Positions 1-10,759 of a stretch of 60,000 nt of DNA are shown piece by piece. The first letter of the stretch is position 1. Every line of letters begins with the position of its first letter. The DNA lies in NCBI GenBank assembly GCA_030141605.1, contig JAQGDQ010000159.1, forward strand, positions 64,001 to 124,000. Reading direction: 5' to 3'. This DNA is from Tubiluchus corallicola. Lineage: Eukaryota; Priapulida; Priapulimorpha; Priapulimorphida; Tubiluchidae. Below the pieces are notes generated by a model, which saw only the letters and a program-made list of their open reading frames with translations, ran no database searches and was not told the DNA's origin. A program made the translations under genes and the position numbers.

Positions 1-276
1 AATCATCTAAGCTAAAACTGAGTAATTTGACTGATGTTATGTTTTGGATGAAGACTAAAGAACTTGCTGATACTAAATTAATTATTATCTTTATTGTCAT
101 TTGCCCATGTATACTTATCTGTAGATCTCTTTTTTTCTTAACCATGATTGATAAAGCCTTGTAAAAGCAAGTAAATTCCTTTTCAATGATTTTAAGTTGT
201 TCGGTTTTTGTTCATTGGGTTTGTTTAAGTAAAAAAAACTCATTCTATATTTGCAACATTCTAAAAACTTCTATAG

Positions 277-931
277 ATTGCTCAGCTGAGCAAGGAACTT
301 CGTCTTCTCCAATGGCAGTAAAAGCTACCTGCTACTGCTATATAAAAACTGTTTGACAATTTGCATTCCATTATTTATGAGCCTGGAGCAAATTCTGGAC
401 ATTTTCAGATTAATGAGAAAAAACACCTGGACTATGATTTTTAGCTTGACAAAGAAGATATGTCTGGGAAAAACCAGATGTATGGTGAACCTAGCTATGT
501 AGACAGTGCAAACGCTGCTTTTGGTCCTTGGTTTAGCTCTATAAAAATGGCAGTCAAAACTATTAAAAACGGTGGCAGAATAAATGCACATTTTGTCATG
601 AGTCATTTTAAAAAGTGGACCTAATCTCTGATTTTGCAGTGTTTACACAACTGGACCTTTGTGGTACAAATCCGGATTCTGATCTCTGGTTATGGGTAGA
701 TAATGTAACATTTTTAAAATTCCTTGCAGGATTCTTCTGCATAGATGTAAAACATTGCAGTCACTAAATTTAACTTCTTGTCGCTGGATGCCAAGAGGAC
801 TTAAGCGGTGTTACTCCAACACAGAAGACTTCTCCATATTAAGAGAAGCAGCAGACCAATGCAGCTCTGAACTTCCAGAAATGAATGAGCGTTTCCCCAC
901 TTCACACACAAATCTGTTGGCATTTATCTAA
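277..931 (+). CDS. C-terminal end of a leucine-rich-repeat protein, probably F-box/LRR type (5' part outside window)
   Basis: Two exons join in phase: 277-317 (after the acceptor ending ctatag, before the donor gtaaaa) and 730-931 (after ttgcag, ending in TAA). The join gives about 80 residues. The core reads LLHRCKTLQSLNLTSC, a leucine-rich repeat of the cysteine-containing type found in F-box/LRR ubiquitin-ligase adaptors, followed by MPRGLKR and a short acidic, LRR-free tail ending in LLAFI. The F-box itself would lie left of the window, so the family call rests on the LRR alone. The RGLKR tail suggests an FBXL6-like protein, but I cannot confirm this. The gene converges on the CFAP119-like gene, and AATAAA signals at 1804 and 1858 fit its 3' end. 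Exon phases agree, but conservation was not testable. Confidence 0.45.
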
Positions 932-1803
932 CATAAACTGTGGTAATAATATTATCCTAAGATTATGTAATATTATTATTGTAAGTGTAACAGTTGTATT
1001 TTCCTTTTTAGTGACTGGGCCCAGCAACTTTTTATTGGGGATTAACTAATCTCAGTCTTTGTTAATTTGTTCATCCACTTTCTTGTAATAGTATGTAAAT
1101 ACTTATTGTTGTATTATGTAATCATGTGGCAGATGGGTTTCATGTGACCAAATCCATATGCTCATTAATGTTTTTTGAAGGCTTAGTTTTCCAAAGCAGG
1201 GAAGTTATAGAGCTCATAAATGATTACGGTAAATGGTAATTATAATCAGGCATTCGTACTTATGTAAATTAAACAGTAGTGTAGCTGTCAGACTAGTATA
1301 CCACAAGCAGTTGCAATTTTATGACCAATTTGTGTAGCACACAACAAATACTTTGTAAGTGAATGTACTTTGTACAACTTTGCTAGCACACCACAGGTTA
1401 TCGCCCGCAGCTTTCATATTTATAACACTAGCAACATATAACGTTATCTGTTATTGGTAAGGTGCATTCTTACCCGTTGGTTCTTGTGACCATCAGACAA
1501 AATGACTACTTTGAGCTATGACAGCAATGAGTTATATTTTTCACCTTCAATGACCTATTTTTTAAAGAAAGATTTATAATTTTCTTTTCAATAATACATG
1601 TGTGTTATCCAACTGTTTCTGTGACACAAATGAATGATATGTTGCAATGTTAAGTAAGAGTCATGTGGTTGAGTTTTTTAGCTAGAATTTCTAGTCAGCG
1701 GAGAGGAGCAGAATAATTACAAATTTATGTGTATGCTTTGTGTATCAAGAATATTGTACAATTAAGCATCCCTCGAGTCGCATTTATTCTAAAAGGCCAT
1801 GTC

Positions 1804-1863
1804 AATAAAAATCTAAGAATGCGCTACTTTTTAAAGACTGTCCATTATTAACTTCGAAATAAA
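1804..1863 (+). terminator. Candidate polyadenylation signals of the LRR gene
   Basis: AATAAA occurs at 1804-1809 and again at 1858-1863, about 0.9 kb after the stop codon at 931. The stretch 932-1803 has no open frame worth calling and is best read as 3' UTR. Which signal is used cannot be told from sequence. Confidence 0.4.
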
Positions 1864-2227
1864 AAATGTTGGATGTTAATTTTGTACATCAGGCTCTTTA
1901 GCATGAGTTTATGACCATCATACCCCATTACCCCCTGTATTTCAGTTTGAATTAGTCAGGTACAGTAGTAATAGTGTTTAAGAAATTGTTTTTAAATATT
2001 TCTCATATACATATAATCTTATATGTTTTTATATGTATGTTTCATTTTCGCTACATCGACAGCGTGGTAATTGCATTGTTTAATGCATTAACCTACACTG
2101 GCCCAAGCTTAACACATCAATTTAAGATCACTTGACAAAAATTTTGAAAACTTTTCAAAAATATACAGCCATACATTTCAAGGCCATATTTCTGCTTTTA
2201 TTTGATTGTATGTTTTTGTTTTACTTA

Positions 2228-2233
2228 TTTATT
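2228..2233 (-). terminator. Candidate polyadenylation signal of the CFAP119-like gene
   Basis: Reads AATAAA on the minus strand, about 80 bases past the stop codon at 2315. It is the nearest canonical hexamer. Confidence 0.4.
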
Positions 2234-2314
2234 TTACATTAGCAATGGGACTTTTGTTACATGTCTACAACAGCTTGTATTGCATTGGCTACAGAGAATA
2301 ACAATTTTGGATTT

Positions 2315-3798
2315 TTATACATGAATATGCAGGCGTTCCATACTTTGACCTGTCACTATAATGTCTTTATAATTGATGACTTCTTCTTGTTCGATGGCCT
2401 CCAAATTGTCTTTGGTGGCTTCAGCTTCAAGTTTCTCATCATTGCCTCTAGTTATTCCTTCTGGGTCTCCAATTGGCTCCTGTTCTTCTTCAGTAGATGT
2501 CCATATCTCTCTTAATCTGACATCAAGAATCAGCTAAAATTTATAATTAAAAATTTGATGATGTAATTAACAAGCGCACGTTTGTGCAGTTGTATCTTCT
2601 GCTGATAGATTGTGTAAAACCACACAAATAAGAGTAGGCTGAACTCCACAAGTAAGGCCTGCCAACTTTAGGGCCCTGCTGATAAAATACTCATGTGTAG
2701 AAGATTTAGATATTTTAGTTAATAAAGTGACTTTAGCCCTGCCGTCATAGTACATATTTCCATAGAAACTGCACCCAAACTCTGCATTTGTACTTTAATG
2801 TAATGTAACACTTTGTTCTGTAGAAACAGCATAGGAAAAATATGCAGAGACAATTACAGAGATATATTATAGAGGGGTGGCAGAAACTTTTTTTTACTTT
2901 TTAAACATGGCCCGAAAAATTCTTTGATATATGCTTACCTTTGGCGTGAAGACGAATTTGTACATTTGAAAGTGTTGAAAAAATGAACTTATAACATGCT
3001 TTGCTAAAGCTCTTGCTTGTTCAACTTGAAAAATCTTTGCATTCCATGGAGGTCTCTACAGCAAAGAGAAAAGGTGTCTAACTTTATCTGAGTAAGGCAA
3101 AAGTTATTTTACATTGTTTCGTGTTAACTTTGTTTCCTGATAAATATGATTAGATTTCAAGTCTTACTGGAGTTCTATGGATATGCTATGGTATGCCGTT
3201 AGAGGTATTGTTCATTTTCTTAAATTATTTATAAGAGTGTGATAGGACCTATAATTATTATAGTGCTTAATTTAAACATTAACTTTTCATCAATGAGTTG
3301 CAAACACGGGCATACATATGACTGACATGACTATTGTGTTTTAAATGCTTAATTTCAAACCTGGATACTGTGGCAAACAATAAGATTTTTAAACAGCAAG
3401 TAGCATTCTTGCAGGTTGCAATCAGTTGTGCTCACACAAGTTGTGAATACTTCATGTAGGATTCCAAGAAATGTAGCTATTTGTAAGTCAGATAAGTTAT
3501 TTTCGACACAGCACTTGACGGCATTGCAGAATAATTCTGCAGCCACATTGGTGCGTTGTTTGTTGTCCTGTGGTATCTCCAGAAAATGTACAAGCAGGCT
3601 GGAAAAATATTTGAGATTCGGGAATAAATTTTAACTAACAATGTACACTGTCAAGGTAATGTCTAGTTTTTTACTACAATTTCAGATTCATAACAGCTAC
3701 CTTTTTACTTCAAAAGGTGAGTTGACCTTACGAATTAGACTAATATCTTCTGGGGCGATCTTATTATTTTGCCAAGTCTTTAGCTTCACTATCTTCAT
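2315..3798 (-). CDS. CFAP119: CFAP119/CCDC189-like ciliary protein
   Basis: Four minus-strand exons join with consistent phase: 3798-3701 (ATG at 3798), 3598-3361, 3055-2939 and 2533-2315 (TAA), giving 223 aa. Recognisable blocks are VHFLEIPQDNKQRTNVAAE, then FLGILHEVFTTCV, then a cysteine/histidine segment CHSIQRPPW that spans the exon 2-3 join, and QMYKFVFTPK. The order and the RPPW...YKFVFTP pattern match my memory of CFAP119 (CCDC189, C16orf93), an axonemal protein needed for sperm motility in mammals. The C-terminal exon is acidic (EEEQEPIGDPEG). The protein is shorter than I recall for the mammalian one, so an upstream exon may be missing. The open frame at 2567-2755 between exons 3 and 4 is treated as intron because exons 3 and 4 join directly in phase. 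A sequence search would settle the name. Confidence 0.62.
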
Positions 3799-4100
3799 TG
3801 TTGCATCTTGACTGTTGTATGTAAATAAACGTTAATTTCATAGAACAGTTAGTAGATGGCGACAAAAATATTGTGACGTCACGAATCTGATTCGTCCGAA
3901 GTTAGCCGAGGCATCGGAACTCGGAAGTGAACGAACAGTGATTGTTTGAGGCGGCCATTTGTAAGTCATATGGTTCTAATTTCTTACTGCTGAAAAAGCC
4001 GTCAACATCGCTTAGCTTAAAGTCGATTGAAAACAAAGGTCTTCATCAAGAATAAGTCGGTCTAGTTACAATTTATTTTTTGTAGCTATTATAGTAAATT
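3799..4100. promoter_or_regulatory. Bidirectional promoter between CFAP119-like and SRSF1, with CRE palindrome and YY1-like site
   Basis: Only 302 bases separate the two divergent start codons. The interval is richer in CG dinucleotides than its surroundings and holds the 10-base palindrome GTGACGTCAC at 3873-3882, a perfect CREB/ATF site. A GGCGGCCATTT stretch at 3950-3960 resembles a YY1 site. That stretch abuts a strong donor GTAAGT at 3961, and a pyrimidine-rich acceptor (tttttttgtag) lies at about 4075-4085. SRSF1 therefore probably has a non-coding first exon ending at 3960 and a short 5' UTR intron. Factor binding is inferred from motifs only. Confidence 0.65.
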
Positions 4101-7100
4101 ATGCCGTACGGTGGGAAAAACGAGTGTCGCGTGTACGTTGGAAATTTGCCACCTGATATCAGAACAAAGGACATCGAAGATTTGTTTTACAAATTTGGAA
4201 AAATCGTTTTTATCGACTTGAAAAATAGACGCGGACCACCATTTGCTTTTGTTGAATTCGAAGATCCAAGGTAAGCTCTTTAAACTTTGTCGTAGTTGTT
4301 TAATTAGATTGAGTACCTGCGTGATTAAGTAAAGTATTATGCAAAAAGGTCAAACCCAATATGTATACGAAATTCGTATAAACAGCTTACCAGTAAGACG
4401 TCATTTGAAATTAAAAATATTGTAGTTTGTAGGTTATCTGAAGAAAGGGATCGTGGCACAATAATTGATGGTAATTTATTATTTAGCATTAGTATTAGTA
4501 ACTTTGATTTTAATCACCACACAGCATATATGTTAAGAATCAAAGCGCATCAAAGGCTAACTCCCATAAAAAGAAACTAAGCATTTGTATGCACCCATGT
4601 TACTGAAGCTGTACAAATCTATGGTAAGACTCATCAGTGACTATGCAGATGTAATATGGCACCCAACAAGACAAGGTCAAGTAAGACTTGTACTAGAGAG
4701 AACTCAAAGAAATGCTACTAAGTTAGTCCCAAGCATGCGAGGGAAGGATTATGTACTACGGCTGAAGGAGTTAGGACTTGCCACCTTGAAGTATAGGCAA
4801 AACAGGCATGACATGGTATCGGTATATAGAATATGTATATAGAATATTACATGTATGGAATAGATAGACTACATTTGGACAGACATATAACCATACAAGA
4901 CACAAAAAGAACAAGAGAATGCCCATTTAAAATGCTCAAAACTAGAATGTAAGGAAGATGGAATAAAAGAAAAGATGTATTCTTCCATAGAGTAGTTAAT
5001 GCCTGGAATAACCTGCCTTCTCATGTAGTCGACTCCACCAGTTTAGCTTTTCTCCTGTGGATAAATACTGGCAAAATCGTCCAGAAAAATACTTTGATCC
5101 TAATAGGCCTTCTTGGGAGCAGCAGAATTTAGCTAAATATGAAATCCTCCACTAGTGGTGTCTTCACAACTATACTAAATATGCAAAATTTGCTAAATCC
5201 CCATCAGTTATTATGGATTATATTAATATATTTTCAGTTCATCTGTTTATTGTTGTTTTTCTATTAGTTAGATTTTCATTTAATTTCAAACTACATTTAA
5301 CTTATTCAAATACTATAGAAAAACGACAATAAACAAAGGTGTAACCCACTGTTTTTTAACCCAGACTTTATTTTATACTTCTGACTGCAAAAATTTTTTC
5401 AAGCTAATGAGTATAACAAAAGATATGCTGCCATTTTCACAGTCACAGTGACTTATAACCACTGTTACATCATAGAATGGTTTTAGTACATCTAAAGTAA
5501 CTACCATGTTTTTCCAATTGCTGACAGTCAAATGAGCTGGTAATTCTTCCTCTGTCCCGCACAATGGCTTCTTGGGTTCTGACACACAATTTACATAATG
5601 CCAGAATTTTTTGGCGTTGCTTTTATATTCAGAAGCAATTCAAGCACTTTTCACAAAGCCATTTGGCCTTAATAATTCTTTTTCTGTAGGCCTATGTGTG
5701 TTTGTAGGACTATCTTCAGTAGGTATTTACTATGTTCAATATGACAATGGCATTACTTTTTCTGAGCAAGCATGTGCAGTGGCACAAATTTTATTGCATG
5801 ATGCACTGTTTCAGATGTACATGTGCCTACTTCGACTGTCAAGTTTATGAGAGATGACATCAACTTGAAAAAAATTACTTTAATATTAGATTTTAATGAT
5901 AAATAATTATTTCAGAGATGCAGAAGATGCTGTTTCGTCTCGCGATGGATATGACTATGACGGTTACAAGCTTCGGGTGGAGTTTCCACGAGGTGGTGGT
6001 CCGACAGATCGCAGACGAGGTGGATTTGGTGGAGGTCGATTTGATCGTGGAGGAGATAGAGGAGGAGGGAGGAGATTTGGACCGCCATCCCGGCGCTCAG
6101 ATTACAGCTGCATAGTTACGGGTTAGTTTTAATTCTTATAATTCTTTGCCTCTTAAGTTCCTGTGATATCGTTTCTTGATTATGGAGAGTCTAAAACTTG
6201 TGTGTTTAAAAGCTTCACCCATTTGGTCTGATTGTTCATGAGTAGGTCTCCTAAATCCTGACATCAGTAACTTAATTATATTGGATTTGTAAAAATTTGT
6301 TTAATATTTTTAAACTGTAATTAGATTGATAAACGTTTACATAAAAGGAGGGTTAAAAATTACTGCTCGCTCAAGATGAGTAAAATTTCTTAGATTGCTC
6401 ATTCATCGAGTGAGTAAAAATTCAAGGTAAATATTAAAGTAAAACCGAATTTTGTCTTAAATAATAAAGCAAGCCATGATGAAAACAAAATCTGGAAAAA
6501 TCAGTTTTTATGCATATTTAGTAAAAGACATCAGCACCCCTTTAAGATAAATTTGGGGGAAATTTGGTTACTAATGGGAATACAAAATAAGTAGTATTAT
6601 AACAGGACCTTCTTTCCATTTTCTTCCTGATTTTCATTTCAGGTCTGCCACCTAGTGGAAGTTGGCAAGACTTAAAAGATCACATGAGAGAAGCTGGCGA
6701 TGTTTGCTATGCAGATGTTTATCGCGATGGTTCTGGAACAGGTAAGAGTAACTGATTAAAACAAGTGCGAAATGATGTAAGTTTATTATTGGAATGCACA
6801 TTAGATTTGCAAATTTAGAATTTGTGATTTTTTTTTTCTAACTGTACGCTGTATACACTTCATTGTTGGCACTGTGTATATTTTCAGGTGTAGTTGAATT
6901 TCTGCGCTATGAAGACATGAAGTATGCTGTCAGAAAGCTAGATGATTCCAAATTCAGGTCTCATGAGGTAAGCTGTAAACAATGGAAAGTCGCATTTGTT
7001 ATGTTTCTCTGTAACATAACCGATCAAAATTACTTGAATGTAAACTATGAACATTGGATTTACTCCGAAATTGTAAGTCAGAGGTTTTACCTTTGCAGGT

Positions 7101-9367
7101 AAAAACGGGTTGTAAGAGATGTAAGAGGTAAAAGCAGGTTTTACCAATTGAAAAGCTTGAGTAACAAAATCTGTTCAGGCGAAATGTTCAGGTGCCTGAA
7201 AATATCTTGCGTAAACAACAGATCTTTTGAAAATCTCAAAAATTACAGTTATCAGCCATATGAAAATATTTTAAAACCAAAATTTTGAATATATTAACCA
7301 AATTCTGAATTTGTCAACCAAGATAAAAGTAATATTGAGTTACAATTCAAATCAGCCGTTACATCCACAACTCCAAGCTGACTAAACCTGTGTAGAGACG
7401 GGATCCGGATCTGGCTGTTAATAAAGGAAAGAACAAGTCTCTCAGTATGTTAGTGTGTTAGAAAATTAAAATTTTGTAACTCACTTAAAATTAGAAAAAT
7501 ATTACAAAAAAATTTGCAAAAACTGCTTATAAAGCATAAATTTAAAATATACTATCGAAATTTTCAGACACTGGTTGCCGCCATTCTCTTGAAAGTCATG
7601 ATGTAATTGGGAGACTGTGACTTTTCCTAAGCGTGTCTTGTATTTCCATAAGCGTACGCTGCTTACTAATTCAAACTTCTGCAGCTTACCTAATGTTAAC
7701 TCAAAAATGTTACGAAATATGCTATCTAATTTTTTTGTAAAAACTTATACTTTTTAATGAAAATTGACAATGACCTATTTTTCTTCACAACAAATAACAT
7801 CATTGGAAGAAGAATGGGCATTGAAAATGGGAGCGCCCAAGTATGGAGCAATCGCGATTTTAAAGTGATTTTACTAGTTACACAAGGCGCTTATTGCAGT
7901 TTTGTTATTAAATCCTTCTAACATTTTTTGCAGAGGTTGAAATAAGCCTAACCTCCTAGAAGGACTGGCCTTTCCTTTAATGGAGAGAATTATTGAATTA
8001 GAGTTCCTAAATCGACAATAAAAGTTTTCTACAAATTGTCAACATCTAAAAGTTATTTTTTGTGTCTATTAATAATCGTGACTAATATATATCCAAAGCA
8101 ACAGTATATTTGGACTTATTAGTACTAGTTACTTTCACTTGTTATATTGATGTAAATAAAAGCGACAACTAGGCAACAACAGTAATATAATAAATATTTA
8201 AAACACAATCATATGTTTTTAAGCATCTTGTAAGCTATGCAAACATAATGTATTTTCTTACTAATTTATTAAAATTTTCACAGTTTTAGGGTTAGAAAGC
8301 TTCCAAAAACAAATACTTTTTAAATAGCATCACTTACTTGGGCATCGCAGACATATTTAAAAGCAAAGCCAGTTTTGATCTGGATCCGGTAAACCGGGAT
8401 GTGTCCGATCAATTTTTGACTTGAATGATTTAAAATGTAGTCTGTATGTGCACGCAAATTCCCGTGGTAACTATGTATCACTGAACTGGCTAAGTGAATT
8501 GCCGCTTGAATTATTATTAGTGCTAGCTTGTTGCATAGTGAGGCCTACTGTACTACCATTAATCGAAGTTGTACATTCAAAACTTGGCAAATTATTTTAG
8601 CTGATAGCTAAAGTTATAGTGGCTCCCTTAGTTTTTGGCTTTTTTGGCAAAATTGGAAGTTGTAAGTGAATAATACTGCAAATGTTTTGTTATTTTGTGC
8701 ATTCTTAGTAAAAATTGGAAGTTGTAAGTGAATAATACTGCAAATGTTTTGTTATTTTGTGCATTCTTAGTAATAATGATCCTGTACCATCGAATAGCCA
8801 CATGATGCCGTCGAGTAATTCACAAAAAAATCAGCGCTAAAATTTCTCTATTTACAATACATATATGCTTTAAAATTTGACACTAAATACATGTTGAAAT
8901 GCCAACAAGTGCTTTCTTGTTCAGTTTCAATACAAAACTAGATCCGTAGTCTAAACTTCAAGCCTGTGAGTTGATTAAAAAACTGTGTGATTTTATGAAT
9001 ATTTTTTTAGATTTTTTTGATATAATTACATAAAGTTTTAAGGAAACCTAATGGCTGTTATAATTTTTTTTTCATATGCAGTGGATTAGGCTAAATGATT
9101 TTCCACACATTTAAAGTAAAGTGCAGTGAATTAGATATATAAATCTTAACATATTATTGTAAAATGTAGGGAGAGACGGCATATGTCAGAGTCAAAGAAA
9201 ACTATAAAGGAGGAAGTCCAAGACGATCACGAAGCAATAGCTACACACCACCTCGACGTGATAGAGGGTCTCCTAGTTACTCTCCAGCTAAGGGTAGAGA
9301 TGCGTCAGGATCTCGTTCCCGATCCAGGTCAAGGTCACGATCTCGTTCTCGCTCGCGCTCCCAGTAA
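4101..9367 (+). CDS. SRSF1: Serine/arginine-rich splicing factor 1 (SF2/ASF)
   Basis: Five exons join in phase: 4101-4270, 5916-6121, 6643-6741, 6888-6967 and 9170-9367 (TAA), encoding 250 aa against 248 in human. SRSF1 is a nuclear SR protein that binds purine-rich exonic enhancers and recruits U1 snRNP and U2AF. RRM1 starts at about residue 10, with RNP2 VYVGNL and RNP1 [10 protein letters not shown] Gly/Arg-rich hinge follows in exon 2. The second, pseudo-RRM carries the diagnostic SWQDLKD heptapeptide (exon 3), then [18 protein letters not shown]. The C-terminus is an RS domain ending in consecutive RS dipeptides and SQ. Differences from vertebrates are small: one Gly fewer before RNP1, and GSGTG where vertebrates have GTG. 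The start follows a probable 5' UTR splice acceptor. Intron 1 holds a LINE fragment and intron 4 holds repeats. Confidence 0.97.
4500..5230 (+). mobile_element. Decayed non-LTR retrotransposon (LINE, CR1/Jockey-like) 3' ORF2 fragment
   Basis: Lies in SRSF1 intron 1 in the sense orientation. The frame at 4585-4842 reads [20 protein letters not shown], then [17 protein letters not shown] and [18 protein letters not shown], the typical region after the reverse-transcriptase fingers and palm of CR1/Jockey-type LINEs. After a frameshift and a stop, [17 protein letters not shown] (about 4980-5030) and, in another frame, [12 protein letters not shown] (about 5060-5095) continue the usual C-terminal order. 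Frameshifts and stops show it is dead. Only the 3' part is present, as expected from 5'-truncated insertion. Confidence 0.82.
7770..7990 (+). repeat. Dispersed repeat, copy 1
   Basis: This segment of SRSF1 intron 4 is clearly related to 51915-52140 in CFAP44 intron 24. The best block is 7858-7892, which matches 52005-52039 at about five of every six positions. Shared downstream words include ttctaa, attttt and cagaaggc/tagaagga followed by cctttccttta. I see no coding potential, no clear terminal repeats and no target duplication, so the class (SINE, MITE or other) is open. Confidence 0.65.
8649..8772 (+). repeat. Perfect 62-bp tandem duplication
   Basis: Positions 8649-8710 are repeated without a mismatch at 8711-8772 in SRSF1 intron 4. 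Perfect identity points to a recent duplication, or to an assembly artefact. Confidence 0.9.
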
Positions 9368-10753
9368 GCAACTGGTATGTGGAACATATTCTTAGTCTTT
9401 GTACTGATACATGTTTTTGTGTAGGTAATACCCTTTCATGTTTACTACCTACTTGATGGTTGAAATGTAGAACATTCTAGTAAGCATTCTTGCTAAAGCG
9501 AAAACAATGACTAAGCAATCAAATTTTCACTTCAGTGATTTAAAATATAGTCTGAAAATAATGAAAAACTTAAATTAACTTAATAACAGAATATTGTGGT
9601 TTCGCCATAATCAAAGCTTGTGTTTTTATTATTATTTTATTGTTTGTCAACTTTTATTCTGGCATCTATTAAAACAATATTGCCGCAGCGTGTGTGAAAA
9701 TTTTATTTTTATTATCATAGGCTTAAGTATATCAACTTTTTAGAGTATTATAATGAGTGATGTGTGAGCCGAAATCTGTATACAACTGTATCTATCTAAA
9801 CACGTAGTGTTTCCATGTGCACGCAACGCGTGATGCGTATTCTTTTATTGTCCGGATACACATCACAGCAATATGCGGACGTGAAACTGCCATTGTCTTG
9901 ATAAATTAGTGCATTTTATTCCAAAATTATTTCTTCCAGTTTTTAACAATAGCAACCAAAACGGCATGAGTGCTTTGCTAAAATGCATGGCATTCAAGGA
10001 CACATGGAAACAGTCAATACACATCACGAATTACTCATTATATGCACATGAAGACCTAGCTTTATGAGTAAATAATTGTATTTGAAATATTAGGCACTTT
10101 CACATTTTGGCCAGTTTGGTTATTCAAAGACTACCTAATATAGTGAAAAAGATGTTGTCTATTGTATTAAGTAAAAACACAGCACAGAAACAGATAGTAA
10201 TTAAATTTATGATGCTGCAAAGCCGACTAATTTTGATTTTTCACAAACAATTAAAAACGTTTTCTATTTTACGCTGTCACCTGAACCCATTAAAGAAAGC
10301 AATTGATTAATTATTCAACTCAATTTTAATTTTGGGTGGATACAGTTTGAAATGAACTGTCATCATTCATTAGCAGTATTTTTTGCTTCAAGCAGGAATA
10401 ATCCAGAACTGTGTTTTTTGCATTTGTTGTGTGAAATGTGTGTTATGTTCTGTCACTGTTTAAATGGACTTTGTATTGAGTCTTGGTTAGAATGTAATGC
10501 TTTATAATATTTGTAGGTGTTTTTGGAGAGATCCATGCTCACAGGATGCTGTTTGGTAAAAGCTGACAAGGGGAGTCACTTACGATATTTTAATTTTACA
10601 GTGTAAATGATTTGCGATTTGTCTGTAATTTTTGCTCTCAGTTTTGTCTGATTCATTCCATGCACAAAATGTCTTTTATTAAGCATATGTTACTTACAGT
10701 ACAACTTGGTTTAACTTTGACAAAGAGTGAGCTATATAAGTTCACTGTAAATG

Positions 10754-10759
10754 AATAAA
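10754..10759 (+). terminator. Candidate SRSF1 polyadenylation signal
   Basis: AATAAA about 1.4 kb after the stop codon, followed by a T/G-containing stretch. It is one of several possible signals, since vertebrate SRSF1 also uses more than one 3' end. Confidence 0.35.

Larger units (their letters stand above)
932..2314. other. 3' UTR and convergent intergenic spacer
   Basis: No gene is visible here. The left part is the probable 3' UTR of the LRR gene. On the other strand AATAAA (read as tttatt on +) at 2228-2233 would end the CFAP119-like transcript about 80 bases after its stop. The two genes therefore face each other tail to tail, with about 360 bases between the nearest poly(A) signals. 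Confidence 0.5.
6968..9169 (+). other. SRSF1 intron 4 (2.2 kb)
   Basis: The intron opens with gtaagc and closes with aaaatgtag. It holds dispersed repeat copy 1 and the 62-bp duplication. Two GC-rich ATCCGGATC-type words (7400-7415 and 8380-8405) stand out in otherwise AT-rich DNA and may mark an old element between them. No coding exon is visible. Confidence 0.6.

Noticed and set aside
325-606. Minus-strand 93-aa open frame at the left end
   Set aside because: It lies in the intron between the two LRR-gene exons on the other strand and has no recognisable similarity.
2567-2755. Minus-strand open frame between CFAP119-like exons 3 and 4
   Set aside because: Exons 3 and 4 join directly in phase (FTPK then LILDVRL), and the frame does not resemble the family.
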